DNA of 64,000 nt from Arenicola marina (taxonomy: Eukaryota > Annelida > Polychaeta > Arenicolidae): NCBI GenBank assembly GCA_964019135.1, contig OZ025256.1, positions 2,790,001 through 2,854,000 on the forward strand, read 5' to 3'. The notes below the pieces were generated by a model that was given only the letters and a program-made list of their open reading frames with translations, ran no database searches and was not told the origin of the DNA. The position numbers and the translations under genes were made by a program. This document shows positions 7,625 through 18,700 of the stretch, in pieces. Each line of letters begins with the position of its first letter. The first letter of the stretch is position 1.

Positions 7625-8076
7625 GTTATTGGCGGAAGGAGGGAGTAGGGGGCTGGTGTTGGCGGGAGGAGGAGGGAGTAGGGGGCTGGTATTGGCGGAA
7701 GGAGGGAGTAGGGGGCTGGTGTTGGCGGGAGGAGGAGGGGGTAGGGTGCTGGTGTTGGCGGGAGGAGGAGGGAGTAGGGGGCTGGTGTTGGCGGAAGGAG
7801 GGAGTAGGGGGCTGGTGTTGGTGGGAGGAGGAGGGAGTAGGGGACTGGTGTTGGCGGGAGGAGGAGGGAGTAGGGGGCTGGTGTTGGTGGGAGGAGGAGG
7901 GAGTAGGGGGCTGGTGTTGGCGGGAGGAGGAGGGAGTAGGGGGCTGGTGTTGGCGCGATGAGGAGGAGGGAGTAGGGGGCTGGTGTCGGCAGAACGACGG
8001 GGGTAGGGGGCTGGTATTGGCGGAAGGAGGAGGGAGTAGGGGGCTGGTGTCGGCAGAAGGAGGGGGGTAGGGGGCT

Positions 8077-8460
8077 GGTATTGGCGGAAGGAGGAGGGAG
8101 TAGGGACTGGTGTTGGCGGAAGGAGGAGGGAGTAGGGGGCTGGTGTCGGCAGAAGGAGGGGGGTAGGGGGCTGGTATTGGCGGAAGGAGGAGGGAGTAGG
8201 GACTGGTGTTGGCGGAAGGAGGAGGGAGTAGGGGGCTGGTGTCGGCAGAAGGAGGGGGGTAGGGGGCTGGTATTGGCGGAAGGAGGAGGGAGTAGGGACT
8301 GGTGTTGGCGGAAGGAGGAGGGAGTAGGGGGCTGGTGTCGGCAGAAGGAGGGGGGTAGGGGGCTGGTATTGGCGGAAGGAGGAGGGAGTAGGGACTGGTG
8401 TTGGCGGAAGCAGAAGGGAGTAGGGGGCTGGTGTCGGCAGAAGGAGGGGGGTAGGGGGCT
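8077..8460. repeat. 96-bp higher-order repeat, four copies (second block)
   Basis: The same 96-bp trimer, with GGTATTGG at 8077, 8173, 8269 and 8365. The block lies 836 bp from the first, and the flanking monomers also match (about 7205-7830 against 8041-8666), including the GCAGAAGGG variant near the end of both. This is thus a second-order duplication of a four-copy higher-order block. Confidence 0.9.
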
Positions 8461-9231
8461 GGTATTGGCGGAAGGAGGGAGTAGGGGGCTGGTGTTGGCG
8501 GGAGGAGGAGGGAGTAGGGGGCTGGTATTGGCGGAAGGAGGGAGTAGGGGGCTGGTGTTGGCGGGAGGAGGAGGGGGTAGGGTGCTGGTGTTGGCGGGAG
8601 GAGGAGGGAGTAGGGGGCTGGTGTTGGCGGAAGGAGGGAGTAGGGGGCTGGTGTTGGTGGGAGGAGGAGGGAGTAGGGGACTGGTGTAAGCGGGAGGAGG
8701 AGGGAGTAGGGGGCTGGTGTTGGCGGGAGGAGGAGGGAGTAGGGGGCTGGTGTTGGCGGGAGGAGGAGGGAGTAGGGGGCTGGTGTCGGCAGAAGGAGGG
8801 GGGTAGGGGGCTGGTATTGGCGGAAGGAGGAGGGAGTAGGAACTGGTGTTGGCGGAAGGAGGAGGGAGTAGGGGGCTGGTGTTGGCAGAAGGAGAAGGGA
8901 GTAAGGGGCTGGTGTCGGCAGAAGGAGGGGGGTAGGGGGCTGGTATTGGCGGAAGGAGGAGGGAGTAGGGGGCTGCTGTCGGCAGAAGGAGGGGGGTAGG
9001 GGGCTGGTATTGGCGGAAGGAGGAGGGAGTAGGAACTGGTGTTGGCGGAAGGAGGAGGGAGTAGGGGGCTGGTGTCCGCAGAAGGAGGGGGGTAGGGGGC
9101 TGGTATTGGCGGAAGGAGGAGGGAGTAGGGGGCTGGTGTTGGCGGGAGAAGGAGGGAGTAGGGGACTGGTGTTGGCGGAAGGAGGAGGGAGTAGGGGGCT
9201 GGTGTCGGCAGAAGGAGGGGGGTAGGGGGCT

Positions 9232-9903
9232 GGTATTGGCGGAAGGAGGAGGGAGTAGGAACTGGTGTTGGCGGAAGGAGGAGGGAGTAGGGGGCTGGTG
9301 TTGGCGGAAGGAGGAGGGAGTAGGGGGCTGGTGTTGGCGGGATGAGGGAGTAGGGGGCTGGTGTTGGCGGGATGAGGAGGAGGGAGTAGGGGGCTGGTGT
9401 TGGCGGGATGAGGAGGAGGGAGTAGGGGGCTGGTGTTGGCGGGATGAGGAGGAGGGAGTAGGGGGCTGGTGTTGGCGGGAGGAGGAGGGAGTAGGGGGCT
9501 GGTGTTGGCGCGATGAGGAGGAGGGAGTAGGGGGCTGGTGTCGGCAGAAGGAGGGGGGTAGGGGGCTGGTATTGGCGGAAGGAGGAGGGAGTAGGAACTG
9601 GTGTTGGCGGAAGGAGGAGGGAGTAGGGGGCTGTTGTTGGCGGAAGGAGGAGGGAGTAGGGGGCTGGTGTTGGCGGGATGAGGGAGTAGGGGGCTGGTGT
9701 TGGCGGGATGAGGAGGAGGGAGTAGGGGGCTGGTGTTGGCGGGATGAGGAGGAGGGAGTAGGGGGCTGGTGTTGGCGGGATGAGGAGGAGGGAGTAGGGG
9801 GCTGGTGTTGGCGGGAGGAGGAGGGAGTAGGGGGCTGGTGTTGGCGCGATGAGGAGGAGGGAGTAGGGGGCTGGTGTCGGCAGAAGGAGGGGGGTAGGGG
9901 GCT
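9232..9903. repeat. 336-bp higher-order repeat, two tandem copies
   Basis: GGTATTGG occurs at 9232, 9568 and 9904, spaced 336 bp apart. Each copy contains a GTAGGAACTGG variant followed by a run of GGCGGGATGAGG monomers and one GGCGCGATGAGG monomer. The copies differ by only about one base (GGGCTGTTGTT in the second). Confidence 0.9.
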
Positions 9904-10745
9904 GGTATTGGCGGAAGGAGGAGGGAGTAGGGACTGGTGTTGGCGGAAGGAGGAGGGAGTAGGGGGCTGGTGTTGGCGGGAGGAGGAGGGAGTAGGGTCT
10001 GGTTTTGGCGGAAGGAGGAGGGAGTAGGGACTGGTGTTGGCGGAAGGAGGAGGGAGTAGGGGGCTGGTGTCGGCAGAAGGAGGGGGGTAGGGGGCTGGTA
10101 TTGGCGGAAGGAGGAGGGAGTAGGGGGCTGGTGTTGGCGGAAGGAGGGAGTAGGGGGCTGGTGTTGGCGGGAGGAGGAGGGAGTAGGGGGCTGGTGTTGG
10201 CGGGAGGAGGAGGGAGTAGGGGGCTGGTGTCGGCAGAAGGAGGGGGGTAGGGGGCTGGTATTGGCGGAAGGAGGAGGGAGTAGAGGGCTGGTATTGGCGA
10301 AAGGAGGAGGGAGTAGGGACTGGTGTTGGCGGAAGGAGGAGGGAGTAGGGGGCTGGTGTTGGCGGAAGGTGGGGGGTAGGGGGCTGGTGTTGGCGGGAGG
10401 AGGGGGGTAGGGAGCTGGTGTTGGCGGAAGGAGGAGGGAGTAGGGAGCTGGTGTTGGCGGGAGGAGGAGGGGGTAGGGGGCTGGTGTTGGCGTGAGAAGG
10501 AGGGGGTAGGGGGCTGGTGTTGGCGGAAGGAGGAGGGAGTAGGGGGCTGGTGTTGGCGGAAGGAGGAGGGGGTAGGGGGCTGGTTTAGGCGGAAGGATGA
10601 GCGAGTAGGGGGCTGGTGTTGGCGGGAGGTAGAGGGGGTAGGGGGCTGGTGTTGGCGGAAGAAGGAGGGAGGAGGGGGCTGGTGTTGGCGGAAGGAGGAG
10701 GGGGTAGGGGGCTGGTTTAGGCGGAAGGATGAGGGGGTAGAGAGC

Positions 10746-13700
10746 TGGTGTAGGCGGCAGGAGGAGGGAGTAGGGGGCTGGTGTTGGCGGAAGGACGAGG
10801 GTAGGGTTCGGGTGTTGGCGGAAGGAGGAGGGAGTAGGGGGCTGGTGTTGGCGGGAGGAGGAGGGGGTAGGGGGCTGGTGTTGGCGGAAGAAGGAGGGAG
10901 GAGGGGGCTGTTGTTGGCGGAAGGAGGAGGGAGGAGGGGGCTGGTGTTGGCGGGAGGAGGAGGGGGTAGGGGGCTGGTGTAGGCGGGAGAAGGAGGGAGT
11001 AGGGGGCTGGTGTAGGCGGCAGCAGGATGGAGTAGGGTGTTGGTGTTGGCGGGAGGAGGGGGGTAGGGAGCTGGTGTTGGGGGAAGGAGGAGGGGGTAGG
11101 GGGCTGGTGTTGGCGGGAGAAGGAGGGAGTAGGGGGCTGGTGTAGGCGGCAGCAGCATGGAGTAGGGTGTTGATGTTGGCGGGAGGAGGGGGGTAGGGAG
11201 CTGGTGTTGGGGGAAGGAGGAGGGATTAGGGGGATGGTGTAGGCGGGAGGAGGAGGGGGTAGGGGGCTGGTGTTGGCGGGAGAAGGAGAGAGTAGGGGGC
11301 TGGTGTAGGCGGCAGCAGGATGGAGTAGGGTGTTGGTGTTGGCGGGAGGAACGGGGTAGGGAGCTGGTGTTGGGGGAAGGAGGAGGGATTAGGGAGATGG
11401 TGTAGGCGGGAGGAGGAGGGGGTAGGGGGCTGGTGTTGGCGGGAGAAGGAGGGAGTAGGGGGCTGGTGTTGGCGGAAGGAGGAGGGGATAGGGGGCTGGT
11501 GTTGGCGGGAGAAGGAGGGAGTAGGGGGCTGGTGTTGGCGGGAGAAGGAGGGAGTAGGGGGCTGGTGTAGGCGGGAGGTGGAGGGGGTAGGGGGCTGGTG
11601 TTGGCGGGAGAAGGAGGGAGTAGGAGGCTGGTGTTGGCGGAAGGAAGAGGGGGTAGGGAGCTGGTGTTGGGGGAAGGAGGAGGGATTAGGGGGATGGTGT
11701 AGGCGGGAGGAGGAGGGGGTAGGGGGCTGGTGTAGGCGGGAGGAGGAGGGAGTAGGGGGCTGGTGTAGGCGGGAGGAGGAGGGAGTAGGGGGCTGGTGTT
11801 GGCGGGAGGAGGAGGGGGTAGGGGGCTGGTGTTGGGCTAAGGAGGAGGGATTAGGGGGATGGTGTAGGCGGGAGGAGGAGGGGGTAGGGGGCTGGTGTTG
11901 GGGGAAGGAGGAGGGAATAGGGGGATGGTGTAGGCGGGAGGAGGAGGGGGTAGGGGGCTGATGTAGGCGGGAGGAGGAGGGAGTAGGGGGCTGGTGTTGG
12001 CGGGAGGAGGGGGGTAGGGAGCTGGTGTTGGGGGAAGGAGGAGGGATTAGGGGGATGGTGTAGGCGGGAGGAGGAGGAATTAGGGGGATGGTGTAGGCGG
12101 GAGGAGGAGGGGGTAGGGGGCTGGTGTTGGCGGGAGAAGGAGGGAGTAGGGGGCTGGTGTAGGCGGGAGGAGGAGGAGGTAGGGGGCTGGTGTTGGCGGG
12201 AGAAGGAGGGAGTAGGGGGCTGGTGTAGGCGGGAGGAGGAGTAGGTAGGGGGCTGGTGTTGGCGGGAGAAGGAGGGAGTAGGGGGCTGGTGTTGGCGGGA
12301 GGAGGGGGGTAGGGAGCTGGTGTTGGGGGAAGGAGGAGGGATTAGGGGGATGGTGTAGGCGGAAGGAGGAGAGAGTAGGGACTGGTGTTGGCGGAAGGAG
12401 GAGGGACTAGGGGGCTGGTATTGGCGGAAGGAGGCGGGTAGGGGGCTGGTGTTGGCGGGAGGAGGGGTGTAGGGAGCTGGTGTTGGCGGAAGGAGGAGGG
12501 AGTAGGGAGCTGGTGTTGGCGGGAGGAGGAGGGGGTAGGGGGCTGGTGTTGGCGGGAGAAGGAGGGGGTAGGGAGCTGGTGTTGGCGGAAGGAGGAGGGA
12601 GTAGGGGGCTGGTGTTGGCGGAAGGAGGAGGGGGTAGGGGGCTGGTTTAGGCGGAAGGATGAGGGAGTAGGGTAGGGAGCTGGTGTAGGCGGCAGGAGGA
12701 GGGAGTAGGGGGCTGGTGTTGGCGGAAGGACGAGGGTAGGGTTCTGGTGTTGGCGGAAGGAGGAGGGACTAGGGGGCTGGTGTTGGCGGGAGGAGGAGGG
12801 GGTAGGGGGCTGGTGTTGGCGGAAGAAGGAGGGAGGAGGGGGCTGGTGTTGGCGGAAGGAGGAGGGGGTAGGGGGCTGGTTTAGGCGGAAGGATGAGGGG
12901 GTAGGGAGCTGGTGTAGGCGGCAGGAGGAGGGAGTAGGGGGCTGGTGTTGGCGGAAGGACGAGGGTAGGGTTCTGGTGTTGGCGGGAGGAGGAGGGGGTA
13001 GGGGGCTGTTGTTGGCGGGAGGAGGAGGGAGTAGGGAGCTGGTGTTGGCGGGAGGAGGAGGGGGTAGGGGGCTGGTGTAGGCGGGAGAAGGAGGGAGTAG
13101 GGGGCTGGTGTAGGCGGGAGAAGGAGGGAGTAGGGGGCTGGTGTAGGCGGCAGCAGGATGGAGTAGGGTGTTGGTGTTGGCGGGAGGAGGGGGGTAGGGA
13201 GCTGGTGTTGGGGGAAGGAGGAGGGGGTAGGGGGCTGGTTTAGGCGGAAGGATGAGGGGGTAGGGAGCTGGTGTAGGCGGCAGGAGGAGGGAGTAGGGGG
13301 CTGGTGTTGGCGGAAGGACGAGGGTAGGGTTCTGGTGTTGGCGGGAGGAGGAGGGGGTAGGGGGCTGGTGTTGGCGGAAGAAGGAGGGAGGAGGGGGCTG
13401 TCGTTGGCGGAAGGAGGAGGGAGGAGGGGGCTGGTGTTGGCGGGAGGAGGAGGGGGTAGGGGGCTGGTGTAGGCGGGAGAAGGAGGGAGTAGGGGGCTGG
13501 TGTAGGCGGCAGCAGGATGGAGTAGGGTGTTGGTGTTGGCGGGAGGAGGGGGGTAGGGAGCTGGTGTTGGGGGAAGGAGGAGGGGGTAGGGGGCTGGTGT
13601 TGGCGGGAGAAGGAGGGAGTAGGGGGCTGGTGTAGGCGGCAGCAGGATGGAGTAGGGTGTTGATGTTGGCGGGAGGAGGGGGGTAGGGAGCTGGTGTTGG

Positions 13701-15727
13701 GGGAAGGAGGAGGGATTAGGGGGATGGTGTAGGCGGGAGGAGGAGGGGGTAGGGGGCTGGTGTTGGCGGGAGAAGGAGAGAGTAGGGGGCTGGTGTAGGC
13801 GGCAGCAGGATGGAGTAGGGTGTTGGTGTTGGCGGGAGGAACGGGGTAGGGAGCTGGTGTTGGGGGAAGGAGGAGGGATTAGGGAGATGGTGTAGGCGGG
13901 AGGAGGAGGGGGTAGGGGGCTGGTGTTGGCGGGAGAAGGAGGGAGTAGGGGGCTGGTGTTGGCGGAAGGAGGAGGGGATAGGGGGCTGGTGTTGGCGGGA
14001 GAAGGAGGGAGTAGGGGGCTGGTGTTGGCGGGAGAAGGAGGGAGTAGGGGGCTGGTGTAGGCGGGAGGTGGAGGGGGTAGGGGGCTGGTGTTGGCGGGAG
14101 AAGGAGGGAGTAGGAGGCTGGTGTTGGCGGAAGGAAGAGGGGGTAGGGAGCTGGTGTTGGGGGAAGGAGGAGGGATTAGGGGGATGGTGTAGGCGGGAGG
14201 AGGAGGGGGTAGGGGGCTGGTGCAGGCGGGAGGAGGAGGGAGTAGGGGGCTGGTGTAGGCGGGAGGAGGAGGGAGTAGGGGGCTGGTGTTGGCGGTAGGA
14301 GGAGGGGGTAGGGGGCTGGTGTTGGGCTAAGGAGGAGGGATTAGGGGGATGGTGTAGGCGGGAGGAGGAGGGGGTAGGGGGCTGGTGTTGGGGGAAGGAG
14401 GAGGGAATAGGGGGATGGTGTAGGCGGGAGGAGGAGGGGGTAGGGGGCTGGTGTAGGCGGGAGGAGGAGGGAGTAGGGGGCTGGTGTTGGCGGGAGGAGG
14501 GGGGTAGGGAGCTGGTGTTGGGGGAAGGAGGAGGGATTAGGGGGATGGTGTAGGCGGGAGGAGGAGGAATTAGGGGGATGGTGTAGGCGGGAGGAGGAGG
14601 GGGTAGGGGGCTGGTGTTGGCGGGAGAAGGAGGGAGTAGGGGGCTGGTGTAGGCGGGAGGAGGAGGAGGTAGGGGGCTGGTGTTGGCGGGAGAAGGAGGG
14701 AGTAGGGGGCTGGTGTAGGCGGGAGGAGGAGTAGGTAGGGGGCTGGTGTTGGCGGGAGAAGGAGGGAGTAGGGGGCTGGTGTTGGCGGGAGGAGGGGGGT
14801 AGGGAGCTGGTGTTGGGGGAAGGAGGAGGGATTAGGGGGATGGTGTAGGCGGAAGGAGGAGAGAGTAGGGACTGGTGTTGGCGGAAGGAGGAGGGACTAG
14901 GGGGCTGGTATTGGCGGAAGGAGGGGGGTAGGGGGCTGGTGTTGGCGGGAGGAGGGGTGTAGGGAGCTGGTGTTGGCGGAAGGAGGAGGGAGTAGGGAGC
15001 TGGTGTTGGCGGGAGGAGGAGGGGGTAGGGGGCTGGTGTTGGCGGGAGAAGGAGGGGGTAGGGGGCTGGTGTTGGCGGAAGGAGGAGGGAGTAGGGGGCT
15101 GGTGTTGGCGGAAGGAGGAGGGGGTAGGGGGCTGGTTTAGGCGGAAGGATGAGGGAGTAGGGTAGGGAGCTGGTGTAGGCGGCAGGAGGAGGGAGTAGGG
15201 GGCTGGTGTTGGCGGAAGGACGAGGGTAGGGTTCTGGTGTTGGCGGAAGGAGGAGGGACTAGGGGGCTGGTGTTGGCGGGAGGAGGAGGGGGTAGGGGGC
15301 TGGTGTTGGCGGAAGAAGGAGGGAGGAGGGGGCTGGTGTTGGCGGAAGGAGGAGGGGGTAGGGGGCTGGTTTAGGCGGAAGGATGAGGGGGTAGGGAGCT
15401 GGTGTAGGCGGCAGGAGGAGGGAGTAGGGGGCTGGTGTTGGCGGAAGGACGAGGGTAGGGTTCTGGTGTTGGCGGAAGGAGGAGGGAGGAGGGGGCTGTT
15501 GTTGGCGGGAGGAGGAGGGAGTAGGGAGCTGGTGTTGGCGGGAGGAGGAGGGGGTAGGGGGCTGGTGTAGGCGGGAGAAGGAGGGAGTAGGGGGCTGGTT
15601 TTGGCGGAAGGAGGGGGGTAGGGGGCTGGTGTAGGCGGGAGAAGGAGGGAGTAGGGGGCTGGTGTAGGCGGCAGCAGGATGGAGCAGGGTGTTGGTGTTG
15701 GCGGGAGGAGGGGGGTAGGGAGCTGGT
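10746..15727. repeat. ~2.5-kb higher-order repeat, two tandem copies
   Basis: Copy 1 is about 10746-13235 and copy 2 about 13269-15727. The offset is 2,523 bp at the left and becomes 2,490 bp after one 33-bp monomer is missing in copy 2 near 13.34 kb. Shared markers include GGAGGTGGAGGG (11575 and 14065), GGAACGGGG (11349 and 13839) and GGAGTAGGTAGG (12236 and 14726). A few private substitutions distinguish them, such as GGAGGCGGG at 12434 and GTGCAGGCGG at 14220. Confidence 0.85.
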
Positions 15728-18700
15728 GTTGGGGGAAGGAGGAGGGGGTAGGGGGCTGGTGTTGGCGGGAGAAGGAGGGAGTAGGGGGCTGGTGTAGGCG
15801 GCAGCAGGATGGAGTAGGGTGATGGTGTTGGCGGGAGGAGGGGGGTAGGGTGCTGGTGTTGGGTGAAGGAGGAGGGATTAGGGGGATGGTGTAGGCGGGA
15901 GGAGGAGGGGGTAGGGGGATGGTGTTGGCGGGAGAAGGAGGGAGTAGGGGGCTGGTGTTGGCGGAAGGAGGAGGGGGTAGGGGGCTGGTGTTGGCGGGAG
16001 AAGGAGGGAGTAGGGGGCTGGTGTTGGGGGAAGGAGGAGGGGGTAGGGGGCTGGTGTTGGCGGGAGAAGGAGGGAGTAGGGGGCTGGTGTTGGCGGGAGA
16101 AGGAGGGAGTAGGGGGCTGGTGTAGGCCGGAGGCGGAGGGGGTAGGAGGCTGGTGTTGGCGGAAGGAGGAGGGGGTAGGGAGCTGGTGTTGGGGGAAGGA
16201 GGAGGGATTAGGGGGATGGTGTAGGCGGGAGGAGGAGGGGGTAGGGGGCTGGTGTAGGCGGGAGGAGGAGGGAGTAGGGGGCTGGTGTTGGCGGGAGGAG
16301 GGGGTAGGGGGCTGGTGTTGGGCTAAGGAGGAGGGATTAGGGGGATGGTGTAGGCGGGAGGAGGACGGGGTAGGGGGCTGGTGTTGGGGGAAGGAGGAGG
16401 GATTAGGGGGATGGTGTAGGCGGGAGGAGGAGGGGGTAGGGGGCTGGTGTAGGCGGGAGGAGGAGGGAGTAGGGGGCTGGTGTTGGCGGGAGGAGGGGGG
16501 TAGGGAGCTGGTGTTGGGGGAAGGAGGAGGGATTAGGGGGATGGTGTAGGCGGGAGGAGGAGGAATTAGGGGGATGGTGTAGGCGGGAGGAGGAGGGGGT
16601 AGGGGGCTGGTGTTGGCGGGAGAAGGAGGGAGTAGGGGGCTGGTGTAGGCGGGAGGAGGAGGAGGTAGGGGGCTGGTGTTGGCGGGAGAAGGAGGGAGTA
16701 GGGGGCTGGTGTAGGCGGGAGGAGGAGTGGGTCGGGGGCTGGTGTTGGCGGGAGAAGGAGGGAGTAGGGGGCTGGTGTTGGCGGGAGGAGGAGTGGGTAG
16801 GGGGCTGGTGATGGCGGGAGAAGGAGTGGGTCGGGGGCTGGTGTTGGCGGGAGGAGGAGTGGGTAGGGGGCTGGTGTAGGCGGGAGGAGGAGTGGGTCGG
16901 GGGCTGGTGTTGGTGGGAGGAGGAGGGAGTAGGGGGCTGGTGTAGGCGGGAGGAGGAGTGGGTAGGGGGCTGGTGTTGGCGGGAGAAGGAGGGAGTAGGG
17001 GGCTGGTGTTGGCGGGAGGAGGGGGGTAGGGAGCTGGTGTTGGGGGAAGGAGGAGGGATTAGGGGGATGGTGTAGGCGGGAGGAGGAGGGTAGGGTGCTG
17101 GTGTTGGCGGAAGGAGGAGAGAGTAGGGACTGGTGTTGGCGGACGGAGGAGGGACTAGGGGGGTGGTGTTGGCGGAAGGAGGGGGGTAGGGGGCTGGTGT
17201 TGGCGGGAGGATAAGGGGGTAGGGGGATGGTGTAAGCGGGAGGAGGAGGGAGTAGGGAGCTGGTGTTGGCGGAAGGAGGAGGGAGTAGGGAGCTGGTGTT
17301 GGCGGGAGGAGGAGGGAGTAGGGGGCTGGTGTTGGCGGGAGGAGGGGGGTAGGGGGCTGGTGTTGGCGGGAGGAGGAGGGAGTAGGGAGCTGGTGTTGGC
17401 GGAAGGAGGAGGGAGTAGGGAGCTGGTGTTGGCGGGAGGAGGAGGGGGGTAGGGGGCTGGTGTAGGCGGAAGGAGGAGGGTAGGGTGCTGGTGTTGGCGG
17501 AAGGAGGAGAGAGTAGGGACTGGTATTGGCGGAAGGAGGAGGGACTAGGGGGCTGGTGTTGGCGGAAGGATGAGGGGGTAGGGAGCTGGTGTAGGCGGCA
17601 GGAGGAGGGAGTAGGGGGCTGGTGTTGGCGGAAGGACGAGGGTAGGGTTCTGGTTTTGGCGGAAGGAGGGAGGTAGGGGGCTGGTGTAGGCGGGAGAAGG
17701 AGGGAGTAGGGGGCTGGTGTAGGCGGCAGCAGGATGGAGTAGGGTGTTGGTGTTGGCGGGAGGAGGGGGGTAGGGAGCTGGTGTTGGGGGAAGGAGGAGG
17801 GGGTAGGGGGCTGGTGTTGGCGGGAGAAGGAGGGAGTAGGGGGCTGGTGTAGGCGGGAGGAGGAGGAGGTAGGGGGCTGGTGTTGGCGGGAGAAGGAGGG
17901 AGTAGGGGGCTGGTGTAGGCGGCAGCAGGATGGAGTAGGGTGTTGGTGTTGGAGGGAGGAGGGGGGTAGGGAGCTGGTGTTGGGGGAAGGAGGAGGGGGT
18001 AGGGGCCTGGTGTTGGCGGGAGAAGGAGGGAGTAGGGGGCTGGTGTAGGCGGCAGCAGGATGGAGTAGGGTGTTGGTGTTGGAGGGAGGAGGGGGGTAGG
18101 GAGCTGGTGTTGGGGGAAGGAGGAGGGGGTAGGGGGCTGGTGTTGGCGGGAGAAGGAGGGAGTAGGGGGCTGGTGTAGGCGGCAGCAGGATGGAGTAGGG
18201 TGTTGGTGTTGGAGGGAGGAGGGGGGTAGGGAGCTGGTGTTGGGGGAAGGAGGAGGGGGTAGGGGGCTGGTGTAGGCGGCAGCAGAGGGGGGTAGGGAGC
18301 TGGTGTTGGGGGAAGGAGGAGGGGGTAGGGGGCTGGTGTTGGCGGGAGAAGGAGGGAGTAGGGGGCTGGTGTAGGCGGCAGCAGGATGGAGTAGGGTGTT
18401 GGTGTTGGAGGGAGGAGGGGGGTAGGGAGCTGGTGTTGGGGGAAGGAGGAGGGGGTAGGGGGCTGGTGTTGGTGGGAGAAGGAGGGAGTAGGGGGCTGGT
18501 GTAGGCGGCAGCAGGATGGAGTAGGGTGTTGGTGTTGGCGGGAGGAGGGGGGTAGGGAGCTGGTGTTGGGGGAAGGAGGAGGGATTAGGGGGATGGTGTA
18601 GGCGGGAGGAGGAGGGGGTAGGGGGCTGGTGTTGGCGGGAGAAGGAGAGAGTAGGGGGCTGGTGTAGGCGGCAGCAGGATGGAGTAGGGTGTTGGTGTTG

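Larger units (their letters stand above)
7088..10250. repeat. left-edge domain of array, marked by GTGTCGGCAGAAGG units
   Basis: The unit type GTGTCGGCAGAAGG plus AGGGGGGTAGGG recurs here regularly and is last seen near 10226; I do not find it to the right. Conversely, GGCAGCAGGATGG, GGATTAGGGGGATGG and GGGCTAAGG units are absent here and common after about 11.0-11.8 kb. The left 3 kb is therefore a separate subfamily, as expected where one end of an array escapes homogenisation. GGCGGGATGAGG units (9341-9850) are also peculiar to this domain. Confidence 0.8.
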
